Shown: positions 21,592-33,219 of the stretch, in pieces
How the letters are laid out: each line of letters starts with the position of its first letter
How positions within the stretch are numbered: position 1 is the first letter of the stretch
The notes under the pieces: generated by a model
Told to the model about the DNA's origin: nothing
Databases searched by the model: none
What the model saw: only the letters and a program-made list of their open reading frames with translations
DNA from: Annulohypoxylon bovei var. microspora
Lineage: Eukaryota > Ascomycota > Sordariomycetes > Xylariales > Hypoxylaceae
Length of the DNA stretch: 64,000 nucleotides
Direction: 5' to 3'
Assembly: GCA_022836615.1 (NCBI GenBank)
Contig: MU405345.1
Location: forward strand, 1 to 64,000
Translations under genes and position numbers: made by a program

Positions 21592-24034
21592 ATGGCGACC
21601 CCTGCCTCTCCCCCTCTAGCAACCGTCGTGCCGGCTCAGCTAGGCTTCCTAGCCATCTACAATCCCTCTTTAGGTACGACCGACGAGACCATCGACGACC
21701 AGATCGTTTACTATGCCTCCGTGAACACCCAGACCAAGAAACGGCGCCATCGCTCGCGGGGCAAGCCGACCGACAGCATTTCCCATGAAGAGCGGAATGA
21801 GCGGCTGAGACAGATTGGTTTGGCGCAGGGCATGGTCGAGTTCAGCCGCGGGTTCTCCGATGACAAGCCCATCGATACAATAGAAACGGAGAAGAGCCGT
21901 GTTGTGCTGCATGAATTAGAGCCAGGCTGGTGGATTTTAGCTGTTGGTGTAGATGATCTACTTTGTTCCTGGTTGGATGCTGATGTATGATATCCTATTC
22001 TAGTCCGTCGATCTGACGAAACTGCCTCTTCCACCAAGACTCGGAGCTCCTACTCCAAATCAGAAAGACAGCACGTCGGAGAATGTCGAATATTCGTCCC
22101 GCGAGCTCAAGCCGGCCGTGCTACTTATGCAAGATCTCTTGCGCGTTCATTCCATCTTCCTACTACACCACGCCGCATCTTTAAGTGCCTTGTTCGTCCG
22201 GTCGAAACGGTCTAGATTTGTTAGTATATTAAGTCGATACTGGGATATGTTCTTGTCAACGTGGGACGTAATGTTGCATGGTAATCCTGCTACTAGCGTC
22301 TTTAGTGGTATTAAAATAGCTGCTTGTGGCGAACTCGGCGTCGGTGTTGGTGAAGAGGAACGTGGGAGTGGCGAGAGAGAAGTTCTAGAAGGGTTCGTCG
22401 ATAGAGTCGAGGGCCTGATAGACTTGATCGTGTCTAAATTCGGCCCTTCAGAGCCCGCGGCGGGCGAGGATTCTTCGAAAGACCCCAAGTCGGCTGATGG
22501 GCCGACCTCAAAATGGCTTGGCACCGGCGAGGAACCTGGGGCAGAAGATGGTGCTATATTTTTGGGTGTCGGAGCCCTGTCGAAAAATTCCCTGCGTGAC
22601 ATTACTTGCTGGATGGAAGACTTGTATAGCTGGGGAGAGGATGCTTATGGAGTAAGAGACAGCCCGACCTCGATACGCCAAGCTAGAAAACCCAAGAAAC
22701 GTTCCCCAACAATCAGTAAGGATACAGGTGGAAATTCTCCGATCGCGGAGGCGAACAGCTCGACCAATTCAAAGCAACCAGACACGGGAAAGCAATCGAC
22801 CGACCCGAAGGATTTGGAAACAGCGTCACCAAAGAATGCGGAAGAACCGACAGATGATACCGGTGTTAATAGGCTTATGAGCTACCTTAAGATGGGTTAT
22901 GGCACACACTGGACACTAGGTAACTCTGGTGGAAGCGAAGATATCGTCCAGAATGAGACGGCGCCTATAGAAAGTTCAAAAACGGATAAGACCACCCCGA
23001 ATGATTCCCACCGCTCCAAGTCAGTAAGTGCTGATTCGGGCCACTATCTTATCGGACTCCTTGGAGATGTTGAAGAGACCGGTACCATCGAGTATGACGA
23101 GAGTAGAGAGCAATCCGACAATGCCTCCGAAGAGCTTGAATATAACTCGAGAGTCTTGCTTCGAACTCTTATAGTAGAACTAGAGAATACAAAACGACCC
23201 GAAGCTGAGATGACCCGGGATTTTGGAAGCCAAGATAACGAGCCAGCTAGTCAAAAAGGCTCTCAGGGTTCAGTATCTCATTTTGACAGTCAAGACCGTA
23301 ATAAAACCCAGAAAGTGCGGGTGGTAGTGTACGTCAACAAACCATTCGTTTATACATTCTTATTTCAGAATCGAACGGACTCTTTAGCCTGGGATAGCCT
23401 ATACAGGTCATTACACTATCAACTTGCACCGCTTCGAAAACCTCTAGCTACGTCCACAACTTACCGTCCTGGAAAACCGGATATTGGAACAGAAGGTTCC
23501 CACATTTTCGATCTCATCTGGGATCCAGAAGCCATGACAGTTCATTCCACGATCCCCAGCATACCCACCTTTGGGCAGATGGTACAGGAGAACTCACAAC
23601 CAGTCTGGTCGCGGGTCGAAGCGATCAATACCCACCATCAAATACTCAACACGTACATTGCGACGTTGACGGACTCGTCTGAACTAGAACGTACCTGCAA
23701 GACTAGCCGCGGGTGGTGGATCGTCTGGACACGCATCATGGAAAAGGAGGCCGCTCAATCTTCTTCCCCGCAACCACCGGGTTCTTCGAGCGCGAGCCTT
23801 CTACACAGCGAGTCGGCGGAAAGCGTAGACTCGCAAGGCAAGCCGAAGAGGGGGAAAGTTGGGAAGGAGATCTTCCTTATTCGCAGAGCGGGCGAGCACA
23901 CAAGGCTTAGAGGATTGAGCAGCTCGTACGCCGAAGGAGGAGGCGGTTGGACGGACGGCGCTAGTCGCCTTGCTCAGGGGATTGGTGTAGATACGAAGAA
24001 GTATATCGAGGGGCTGTTGAGCTTGGGAAGGTAA
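21592..24034 (+). CDS. CCZ1: Vacuolar fusion protein CCZ1 homologue
   Basis: Two exons, 21592-21942 and 22004-24034, code for about 793 residues. The first longin domain opens with V-V-P-A-Q-L-G-F-L-A-I-Y-N-P and includes E-R-L-R-Q-I-G-L-A-Q-G-M-V-E-F. It runs across the splice at W-W-I-L-A / S-V-D-L-T. Exon 2 starts at 22004 after a CTATTCTAG acceptor. The donor that keeps the frame and best fits the family is GTTGGT at 21943; GTAGAT at 21949 also keeps the frame and would add two residues. The middle of the protein is acidic and Ser-rich, probably disordered, and conserved sequence returns near the C-terminus. Ccz1 pairs with Mon1 as the exchange factor for the Rab7-type GTPase Ypt7 on late endosomes, vacuoles and autophagosomes. 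Confidence 0.85.
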
Positions 24035-25084
24035 AGAGGCGAGGGCACGTTTGATCTCGTGGTGCTTGTTATATTGGGCGCTAGCGATATGGTTATGGTT
24101 ATAGATGAGATAAGCATCCTAGAGGATACTTGGCAGAGACATGGAAGAACTCCTTGAAGGTTTGTGATGGTGGAATACGATGGTGGAAGATACATGATGA
24201 GTACACGGTAGGCCGGGCTCTAGACGAATTAGCTCGATATGAGGAATCAGGATGAAGATTGACAGAGGCGTGATGGCAAGTGCTATTTGAAGCTTAAATT
24301 TAGCCACGGATGGGTGGAAGAAGGATACCAAGAATAAAAGGATTCGACCCTAAATATCTCTTACCGACAACTCAGATGGACTGAGTGATAGATGACACCA
24401 GGTGAGTCTATCTCGATGTAAGGGTATTTCATATCAAGGTTATATCAGGGATTATAAGATAACAACAATAAACACCAAGATTCAATATAGTTCTAAGATG
24501 GGAAAGCTCTAAGTATGAAGCTATGGCGACCCTCACTAAAGCTCGGTTTGCTCCTGACGAGAACCCAACGTCAGCACCTTCTCTTAGGGTATAGGACTAT
24601 AGGAACTCTGTCGGCAAGGTCTATTAGCGACTAACCTACAATCATTAACGCAGTCCTCTGTTTCTAATCGAAGCCTTGTGGCGTCTACTTCTTGGGTACA
24701 TTATCATAGGCATCGTTGGTTGCTAATAGTTGCTAATAGTTGCTAACCATCGCATCATGCTCGCATTGCTTAGCCTAATGCTCTTATTAGTGCATATGCG
24801 TTGTATTTACTACTTAATATGGTTGGCACAACTTCTTCTTAAAGAGCTCACGAATAGCATTGAATCGATAGAGAGGATAGTATATACTAGACACTAGCCT
24901 TCATCAACGTCGAATGCCCCGTTCAAGTTGAAGGTAACTAGCAGTATCTTATATCACAATCTTCACATCACAAGATATCCTTTTGATAACCCTTCTTCAA
25001 GCAATAGCCTATCATACCTCCTATCTCATAACACGTCGCGAATCGTTGGTATAAACTAACCATCTACCCTCTTTTCAACAGACA
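24035..25084. other. Spacer downstream of CCZ1
   Basis: 1.05 kb without a gene. It holds a short tandem decamer repeat at 24721-24746. The last ~30 nt before 25085 look like a 3' splice site (CTAAC then TTTTCAACAG), so the next gene may have an intron in its 5' UTR. Confidence 0.5.
24721..24746. repeat. Tandem decamer TGCTAATAGT, 2.6 copies
   Basis: Two perfect copies at 24721-24730 and 24731-24740 are followed by a partial copy TGCTAA. Intergenic. Confidence 0.85.
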
Positions 25085-26670
25085 ATGCCAGCACAGGAAA
25101 CAAGAGAAGAAACACCGGAACCGGAAATGGAAGACCTGCCAGGCCAGCCGGCCGGACTAGTTTCTTCTTCCAGAGCTCAGTGGGATGTCGAGGACCAACT
25201 CGAAGCACTCGGACGTCTGAAAGCCGATCTCGATTCCCTCGCTTCGGACGATTCCCGCGAACACTTCCCAAAATTCCCCGAGCTGCACGACCTCACATGG
25301 CTCACCCTCCACACCAAGACCAAGAGGGCGATATCGGCCGCCGAACGTTTCTTGCAAAAGGTCAACTCAAGCGGCCGGCTGCGCGAGCAGGTGAGTCTCC
25401 TCGGACAAGGGAATAGGCACGACGTGAGCCGGCAGACCCGGGACGTAAAGCTGGCCTGCGAGTACGTCACGCGCCTGCTCGAAGAGGCCGTCGGGCTGCA
25501 GAGCCAGATCCTCGCGGGCCAGCACCGGAAGCCCGCCGGCGAGGGGCGGCTCCAGAGGCCCCTCTTCGCGCCATCTGTATTTCGACCGGCCCGCTCCCAG
25601 CTCCCGAAACCGCGGACCGATTATCACGGCAGAACCCAGGCTCTTATCGACCCGGATTACGTGCCCAGAAAAAGAGTCGCTGGGTTTGGAGAGGAGAACG
25701 TGGAATCTGAGCGCTACCGCGTCGTGCTGCGCCCGGATGTCGGGACCCTGGAGGAGGAGAGGGCGTTCCGGGGGCGCGGCGGCGAGGCCCCGTTGCTTGT
25801 GCTGGCGGAACATGTGCCCCTGACCGATGTGAAACGGAAACAGAAAGAAGGTGAACATCAGGAGTGGATACCTCCTATAGTATCTCTGGTACCTATGACA
25901 GAGGAAATAGAAGACGGCAGAAGAAACGGACACCCAGCCGTGCGTGGTCCCGACCCGGAAGGACACGGCCACACTGACGAGTCTACTTCAACTGACGAAG
26001 TCCGTCCTTCGGATACATATCCTACAACAAACCCGAAATCTTTGACACTCCAGAAATTGAGAAGTTATCAAGACTGGTTACCTAGTATCTCGGAAGGTAT
26101 GCACATCCCACCTCAAGCTGATTTCACAGCATAGGGATCAAAAGCCAACGATCCGTACAGTATTCTCCAACGACGACTTCATGAAAACCAGCTTCGCCGG
26201 TAAGTCCCACGCACGCACCCCTTCCTTCCCGCACCTCGCAACCAAAACGCTCACACACACCCCCTCCAGACCAAGTCCAAAGCCAGCGCCCCCGTCCCAG
26301 CGCGAAGAGACGATTCGACACGTACACCGAAGAAGGTACGAACAAACAAACATCCCCACCCCATCCCTTAAACCCCCCTTCGAATTCCTATACTTAACGG
26401 TTAACCCAACCCACAGAAGGCCGCCGCGCAGTGCACCCGCACCTCAGCAAAGCGATGGCGGCGAGCGACCACCGCGTGGCCGTGCTGCACGACCGCGTGC
26501 GCGGCGCCGTGCACGTGTGCGAGTACTTCCGCGCCCACAACCGGCCGTACCTCGCGCAGACGCACTGGGTCGGCGGCCCCGAGGGGACGGGCGCGGAGGC
26601 TGTTGCAGCGGAGGGGGAGAGGGCCTGGGTCGATGGCGATGGCGATTGGGTTATACCGGAGGGGAGGTAG
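25085..26670 (+). CDS. Four-exon protein of unknown function
   Basis: I propose four exons: 25085-26096, 26161-26199, 26270-26335 and 26417-26670. Together they give 456 residues in one frame. All three introns are phase 1 and have GTATGC..CAG, GTAAGT..CAG and GTACGA..CAG ends. Exons 2 and 3 are only 39 and 66 nt. The product opens with a Glu/Pro-rich tail. A helical, charged region (about 30-150) follows, then a basic/proline stretch, an Asp/Glu/Thr-rich linker, and a C-terminal segment containing H-P-H-L-S-K-A-M and H-D-R-V-R-G-A-V-H-V-C-E-Y-F-R. No signal peptide, membrane segment or known catalytic motif is seen, and I do not recognise the family. Without splicing the first frame stops at 26134. 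The spliced model is favoured because three independent introns restore one long frame. Confidence 0.65.
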
Positions 26671-27589
26671 CGAGGATTGGGGTGGGAGGGAGTAGGAGTG
26701 AGTAGGTAGGTAGGTAGGTGGACAAGCGAAGGGAGGGTGTGGTATAGGGGAAGGGGGTAGCGGGTTTGGGTGGTTAGAATCGTTTAGTAGTATACCTAGG
26801 CACATGCGCTTATCTGAAGCGGTTGCTGCGGAACTCTCCTTATTGTATTGTCGAATGGGTAGCATAGAGCTTGGAGTATTTTGTTATGATGAGTAGTGAA
26901 AGAAGCGAGTTCAGGTGGTTCATAGCCCAAATAACTTTGACTGATTCAAAAGGATCACCCCCCCGGGTAAACGTTACGATGTGTTAATGTACGCCTAGTT
27001 AAGTGAGCGTAGGTAAGTGGTGAATATAGCAAGTATACAGCAATTAGCAAAACAAAAGGAGCCATGACATTTGCCCAACTAGTAACACAATACAGTCACT
27101 ATGCCAAAGTAATACAAGTCACAAAGTAATGCAAAACATAGAAGCACAGAAGAGACTCAGGTTAAATTGATCGAAACCTTTCCCATTCCTAATCCTTTCT
27201 ACCCAGGTAAGTAATATGCACAGAAGAATCGAAGTCTATATCCCGCTCCCAAGTGTTCGCCCGTAAGATGGACGAGAGCCTGAAGTGAAAACCAATGTTT
27301 TAGTGGCCCCAAGATGCTTGCCAGCCGACCCGGACTGGGCTGTGATAAGCCCTACACTTTCCCCCCTTGGTATCTTGCCGAGTAGCATTTCCAACGCTAA
27401 TAATTCAAATGAGAACAAATGTCATCAAGGCTGGTCAGAATGCCCGTTCATCGTCATAGGATCCCATATATCCGGTTTTTATCACGCCGAAATCTCAAAA
27501 TATAGTAAAACAGATTTGACGCCAAGGATTTCCCTGGACGCGAGAAATAAGGACCGGGAAATGGCATAACCAAAATCATCAGACGATCT
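26671..27589. other. Spacer with TAGG microsatellite
   Basis: 919 nt between converging genes. A (GTAG)n run lies at about 26699-26719. The rest has no gene. Confidence 0.55.
26699..26719. repeat. (TAGG)n microsatellite
   Basis: About five tandem TAGG tetramers just after the stop of the four-exon gene. The same tetramer recurs in many other spacers of this window. Confidence 0.85.
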
Positions 27590-28441
27590 TTACTCGTTGA
27601 TAACCCAAGACGCTTCCAAGCGACCGCCATCCAGGGAACCGAACAGGGACGTGAATGTATGTGGGGTAACGTCGATGGCATGGCCGGCGCAACCGTCGCA
27701 GCGGTCACGGATTGTGGCGATAGTGGTCGTGCCATCAGACCCAGTAATAGTGATAGTCTTGTCGCAAAGAGGGTGCGCAGGCTCGTTGATACCGTAGCTA
27801 GTAGCAGTGCTGATAGCGTCCCAGAAGGCCTTGGGAATAGCTACAATGTTCGTGGAGTCGTCCTTGCCCGAGTCCTCGTAGCCGCACGCGCCTAGCGCTG
27901 CGTTGTAGTACGTGATATCACCAGAGAACTTCTGGCCGTACGGGATTCCGTCGCTACCAGTACTGCCACCAGAGCTGGCGCTTGATGTCGGCGCTGCTGC
28001 AGAGTAAGTACTGCTGGTTGAGGGAGTGGTGGGTGCCGCAGTAGTCTGCGGAGTGGGAGTCTGGTAAGTGGTCGTAGGAGCCTGAGTTGAGGGCGAGTAA
28101 GTAGTAGCCTGCGAAAGGCTAACAACAGTGGTTGGCGTTGAGGGCAGAGCCTCGATTGTGGCAGACTCGACTACCGGGACCGCGCTGCTAGAGCTAGAGC
28201 TGGAGCTGGAGCTGGAGCTGGAGCTGGAGACAGGCGGCTGGAAGAACTGGCCCGGCGTACCGGTGCTGGAAGGAGCAATGGTCTGCGTAGAATCATCATC
28301 GATTATAACAGTAGCGGTTTCCCAGACGGTTTCCCACTCAGTGACCAGATCCCGCTTGGCATGGTTGTGACGGTGGTGGCCATGGGGTTGGGCAACGGCA
28401 GTGGAGGCCAAGAGGGCGGCGGCGATAGTAACGGACTTCAT
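27590..28441 (-). CDS. Secreted RlpA-like double-psi beta-barrel protein
   Basis: A single exon coding for 283 residues. A signal peptide (MKSVTIAAALLASTAVA) precedes a His-rich stretch ending in KR (29-30), a plausible Kex2 site. The middle is a Ser/Thr/Pro linker with a run of about 15 serines, likely O-glycosylated. The C-terminal ~110 residues are an RlpA-like double-psi beta-barrel (expansin/barwin/cerato-type fold): I-T-Y-Y-N..A-C-G-Y at the start, then I-R-D-R-C-D-G-C-A-G-H-A-I-D-V-T and F..L-F-G near the end. Such fungal proteins include the riboflavin-aldehyde-forming-enzyme-like and expansin-like proteins and act at the wall or outside the cell. No enzymatic activity can be assigned. 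Confidence 0.9.
   Translation of the reverse strand: MKSVTIAAALLASTAVAQPHGHHRHNHAKRDLVTEWETVWETATVIIDDDSTQTIAPSSTGTPGQFFQPPVSSSSSSSSSSSSSSSAVPVVESATIEALPSTPTTVVSLSQATTYSPSTQAPTTTYQTPTPQTTAAPTTPSTSSTYSAAAPTSSASSGGSTGSDGIPYGQKFSGDITYYNAALGACGYEDSGKDDSTNIVAIPKAFWDAISTATSYGINEPAHPLCDKTITITGSDGTTTIATIRDRCDGCAGHAIDVTPHTFTSLFGSLDGGRLEASWVINE
28193..28229. repeat. Hexanucleotide repeat (GAGCTG)n inside a coding region
   Basis: An alternating AGAGCTG/GGAGCTG run of about six units. It codes for the poly-Ser tract of the RlpA-like protein on the minus strand. Unit changes keep the frame, so length variation is tolerated. Confidence 0.85.
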
Positions 28442-31311
28442 GTTGGTTGATGTTTGTTGTACTTGAAAAGACTAAATCAAGATTGTGCGATATGCGGAGC
28501 GAATCAAGGATCCAGCCGGAGGGAAATCTTTAAAAGCGTTGTGAAGGATGCGCAACAAAGAACTTCAGTGTTGTTGTTCTTAGATTCTTTTACTTCCGTA
28601 ATGATCGGTACCTAGGCAAGCAGTGACAGTTCCAGATCTCTTGTCAGAGAATGAATGTGACGGAGCAGCTGTACGGAGAATGAATGTATACAGTGAGCAC
28701 TGCTCTTGGAAAAGAATGGACGAGATCTATAGACAGTGGAAAAGCACAAAAGGTTAGAGAGTAAAAGTGGAAGTTGACAAGATGGAAGGAATGTAAGGGG
28801 AGTTTATTTATTTTGCAGGGGAAAGGAAAATCTGCTCGTGGAGGCCGCAGAAGCGCAGGAGCGCAGGAAGCACCAGACAGGGAGCGGAAAGAGAGAAGAG
28901 ATGGGGCAGGGAAAGAACATGGTATGTTCCCTGTCGTTCCTTGTCTACCCCTGCCTGATGTACACTAGCTGTACCTGATGAATTCTGCTGATGACATATG
29001 ATTGGTCGGAGTTAGTTGAAACATTCCGCAACTGGGAGTTGCTGGAAGTGTTTTCCTTGTGCCTTCTCGTTTTTGGAACATTCTATCCAATAAGCGACCT
29101 TGAATACCCGGACTGAAAAAGAGGAGTCCAACGTGGCTGATGTTGGTCATTTAGCGGGTCAGCTAGGGCTTGTGCTAAGATGTACCTGAGCGTACCTGAA
29201 TGATACCCTAACATTAATGCAAGGTACCGCTGATGCCGTCAACGAGAGAGCCAATGAGGTGACGGGGTCCCCCCTGAAAAAGAGGACATAAGTAACTTTA
29301 AAAAGTTAATCACTCAATCAGTCAATTAGAAGCAGGACCGGCAGGACCAACTTGCGACGATCATTTTTCCTCGCTTTAACCATCCGACTATTTGATCTTC
29401 TACAAAACTACCAAATGTGCCCAGCAATATCCCATGTAGGTAGTATATACGAGGTCTCCACGTCCGACCACGTTGCTGTGCCTGGAAGGGCTGAAGTGTT
29501 CGAACTGCTTTTGTGGCCACTCCACGAGATCGCTTTTGGCTACTTCTAGCCAGCCTCTCTCGCCTAACCCCCGCCTCTCGAGGTATTTATTACCTAACGA
29601 TAACTTACGAATTCGCCATTTATTCGTCGGATGAGTGGAGCGATACTTACTACGCAGTACACAAATCTCAAAAGACCATCTGATATTGTTCCCGCGATAT
29701 CACTCGGACCGATGCTAGTTTGTCCTTCGCAATCGAGATATTTTCTTTAGTTAATGAAGTTGTGGGTGCGCTAGACGAGATCTACGGAATCCGGACCTGT
29801 CTATTTTGCAACTTCTTTACTAAGCAGCTAAGCTATTACCCGGACCACTACAGGACATGTGTGGCCGTTCCACCACTTCTACCTTGGGTACCTAAGCTGC
29901 CCAAGGTATCTAGTAGTCGCCGAACTTCTCCACGCTGCGGCTATCCGAATGTCGGCCTTCACCCCCCTTACTGCTATTGTTGGTGGCAGTCTTCGGTCAC
30001 TTGCATCATGTCGGCGTCTGTACTCTGTCGTCATAGAATGGTCGAATTCATATTCGGTCTCTGAAGTAAGGTAATAGTAAGCGAGTGAGGTATTCGTTTA
30101 AAAGAGTGGCTTTCGCAGCTTTGTGACACAGGCTTACTTGTCGTGGTTAAACAACCTATCTATTTGCTTCCAGTTTATACACGTTTCACATCATCACGTA
30201 TATTGCCATCGACCGGCTCGTCTCGAATTCAGATCGTCCGTGCTTTTTCGAGTCCCGGCAAACATCTCTCACCAACGAGAACGTTAAGATGGTACAAATT
30301 TTAAGTTGCGGTACCAACCCTAAGTGTACCTCCGGATGGGGCCGGCGTACGGCGTCAAAACTGCCAACTGCTACTGGCTATTCGGCGCCATCTGTGTCTC
30401 ACAATAGGGGTTGTCAGCCGACCTCCTATTTTCGTGATGTGTCCCCTCTTCGCCGATCTCTTTTAGCACTTTGATGTGAATCTAACATAAAGCGTTTCCT
30501 CTACGCTTACATATATGAGAGAGTTATGGCCTGGGTTCACAACTCTTGTAGGTCGTCTCAAGAATATTAAATTCGACCCGAGTTGCATCTCTGTCGTGGA
30601 TAATGAAGATGTCGAAGATGTCGAGACGAGCTAGGTACTTTAGTCACCGCTTTTCCGCCCCTAATTCAATCTCCCCAGCGTAGGGCGGCGCGCCGCCGCC
30701 ACTACATATTAGCGCAAGAAGCTGACGGCTCGGGGCCCGTCAGTTTCACCAGTAGAGCTAGCAGTGAGTGTCAAACTTTTTAGCGTTGGAAACATCTTGA
30801 TTTTCCAAGAAACATCAACAATTCTTGGTTGCACTATCTTTAGTTAGCCTCCACCTCACATATTACTGGGCTCTCTGGTAGTCTGGTAAGCATCTTCAAG
30901 GTGAACTATACATATATGTAGATGAAGTGTTACTACCTATATCATTCTCTCAATAGCCCGAGATTACTTGGAGTTTTGCTATTTTGCTTTCCTTTGATTT
31001 GCTTTTGCTTGACAGCACACGGTCAATGCTAGGCAACAAGCCGTCATCTTAAACTATCGAGATATAGGACCACGGGATCACGCATGAAAAGCAGTGATAC
31101 CTGGGCCATTGGAACCGCTCCAATAGAAACCTTCTCTTCGGGGTAAGCTTCATATCGGTGGCAGTCATTGGCTGTCTGCTTCTATAAAAGTAAAACGCCC
31201 ACGTCTCTATGTATGCATGTGTGAAGGCTCCAAGTCTGCGTCTTTCCGTGTCTGTCTATATTTTGCCTTAGACCTCTAACGGCCCGAGAAAAACAGAAGA
31301 AGAAACACCCT
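28442..31311. other. Long spacer between divergent/parallel minus-strand genes
   Basis: 2.9 kb. The left end is the promoter of the RlpA-like gene, and the right end is the 3' flank of the methyltransferase gene. Several open frames of 60-115 codons occur (for example about 29720-30064) but have no recognisable motif and no clear start. A small GC hairpin (CTGACGG..CCGTCAG) lies at about 30721-30745. Confidence 0.45.
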
Positions 31312-32381
31312 CTATGCAGCCTGGAAAGTGTACAGGAACAGCCCCTCGCGGCTGAAGACCGGGCGCTCCTCGTCCGGGATCTCGACCACCCTGAACTTTT
31401 TCTGCGCCTTCTTGAGGAAATGCATGTCGGCGCGCCGCCGCTTCTTGAAGCAGAAGTAGATGGTGGCTTCCGGGCACAGCGTGAGCAGGTCCGACAGCGT
31501 GGCCAGGAGCAGCGGGAAGGCCGGCTCGAAGTACACGCAGTCGGCCGCGAGGATCACGTTCGGCTTCAGGGCTACGACGGCTGGGGGGAGTGGCTCGCCC
31601 CTGAGAGGTGGGAAGGGACGTGTGTTAGTATAGGTAGATTAGACTAGATGTGCCGGGGGAGCTGCACGTAGGCGTGGAGATCGGCGACGTTGTGACGCGT
31701 GAGACCCCGTGGGGAGATAAGATGAAGGATAAAGAGGGGATAGGGGATATGGGGAGAGGGGAAGTGAAACATAGGATAAAACTGACCAGTTCAGTATCGC
31801 GGCTTGGACTTTACCTTCGAGGTTGTTCAAGGCGATGTTGTGCTCCATCAACGAGTGCATCTCCAGCTGATCCGTGACGAACAGCGGGCTCTTCCCAACG
31901 GCGCACCCGAGAGCAACCGCCAAGCCCACCAACCCGCCTCCGGCCCCTAACTCTAATCTATCGTGAACAGCATGTGTTAGCAACGAGATCTTGAACTCGC
32001 TCGTAGTTTATCTCGTCTCGTCGCGTCACATCGTACAGTACATCATCCTATGACATCACAACCTGCGACAAGGAAGGAAAACCACAAACTGAGAGGTTGG
32101 TGCGGGATCAAGAATCAGACTCACATCCGCGCCTGCCCCAAGTCGTCCCGATGGTACCGGAGCATGTGCCTGCCGAGCACCATCCCCGCGGGCCACGTCT
32201 GGCCTCCGCATCCGGAAGCCAGGTCCTCGCGCAGGCGCAGCGGCTCCGCGAGCATGCCCTCGAACCCGACCTCCATCGTGCCCGCGGCCTTGTACGCCGG
32301 GAGGGGCGACAGGTCCTCGCCGATGGCCAGGGGGCTGAACTCGGGGGAGTCCGGCGCGGGGGGTGGTTGCGGTGGTAGCAT
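31312..32381 (-). CDS. EFM6: Protein-lysine N-methyltransferase, EFM6 type (METTL21-like)
   Basis: Three exons: 32381-32125, 31957-31787 and 31600-31312. They give 238 residues. Splice sites are GTGAGT..TAG and GTCAGT..CAG, and the joins read R-I-L-E-L-G and N-W-G-E-P-L. Conserved elements are G-C-G-G-Q-T-W-P-A-G-M-V-L upstream of the SAM-binding motif L-E-L-G-A-G-G-G-L-V-G-L (about 87-98), V-T-D-Q as motif II, and A-A-D-C-V-Y-F as the seven-strand lysine-methyltransferase post-motif. The N-terminal F-S-P-L and length match fungal Efm6, which methylates elongation factor eEF1A in yeast. Related METTL21-family enzymes are the alternative, so the exact substrate is inferred. Confidence 0.87.
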
Positions 32382-32855
32382 TTTTGTTTTGCCGTTCGGT
32401 TTAGACGACAGTAACGACAGACACTACTACTGACTACCTACTAGTTACCTAGTTAAAGAGGTAGGTAGTTGTTCGTCACAGTATTCTCGCCATGGCGCGT
32501 GGCGATAGAGGTCCTAGTTCGGACGTGGAAAACTGGGTGCGAGCCTGAACATATCGGGCTCCGGACCCGGAAAACAGAGTTTGCTGCATCATGACACTGG
32601 GTCCTTCCCGTGAAGCGGCGAAGCCTATCGCAATCTAGAACAATATGTCTTATCTATGTCGCTATCGCGAAAACCGCGCTACATAGATACCTACTGCTCG
32701 CGTAATTAGGTACTAATTGGATTATTGGTGTGGGTTAGGGTACGGACATCCATTGAAGGATTTCGCAGGTATGGCTTCTGTGTATGGCTGGCTGGGGCGG
32801 ATTGAGGGTGGACGATTCGAAGTGTGGCTGAGGTTATCGAGAATGGTAGATGCAG
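32382..32855. other. EFM6 promoter-side spacer
   Basis: 474 nt with the EFM6 promoter on its left. It contains TAGTTACCTAGTTA and GGTAGGTAG motifs near 32440-32470. No gene. Confidence 0.5.
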
Positions 32856-32857
32856 TA

Positions 32858-33219
32858 CCGCCTATTTTCGAATCTTTGCAAAGTTGGCAGACCCACATTT
32901 AAATAGCTTTAACCATTTTAAGCCAATGGAATCTGGGGTTCATTCAACAACACCTGATTGAAATGTCTCCACTTTTGTACAGTAAAAATTTTCCCAATTT
33001 TGCCAAGACACACTAACCAATAATCGCTTGAAGATAAGTTATCAGTTCCTTACTAATTGCTTACTAATCCCCTTATCATTTCTTATCGGATTTCTTTTGA
33101 TATTGGAGCCAGTAGAGCCTCACGTTTAAGCTAACTATAAATAGTAAAGCGCACCACAAAGGGTTTAGTGTTACTTAAAAGCGGGTCTGCCAACTTTGCA
33201 AAGATTCGAAAATAGGCGG
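32858..33219. mobile_element. MITE-like element with 37-bp terminal inverted repeats and TA flanks
   Basis: The left terminus 32858-32894 and the right terminus 33183-33219 are perfect inverted copies over 37 bases; the outer ends read CCGCCTATTTTCG. TA lies immediately outside each end (32856-32857 and 33220-33221), as expected for the target duplication of Tc1/mariner-pogo elements. The inner ~290 bp are AT-rich and carry no ORF, so it would be non-autonomous. The partner transposase is not in this window. Confidence 0.75.

Noticed and set aside
17472..26670. Possible functional cluster of membrane/vacuole genes
   Set aside because: The TRP-like, CCZ1 and unknown genes are separated by 1-2 kb spacers with independent promoters, and no shared pathway is evident.
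29720..30064. A 114-codon plus-strand frame
   Set aside because: No ATG at its start, no recognisable domain and Cys/Trp-rich random-like composition. A faint likeness to the N-terminal helix of fungal NLR-type proteins is too weak to use.
30721..30745. Hairpin CTGACGG..CCGTCAG as a possible terminator or element end
   Set aside because: It stands alone, has no second copy or target duplication, and intrinsic terminators are not expected in a fungal nuclear genome.
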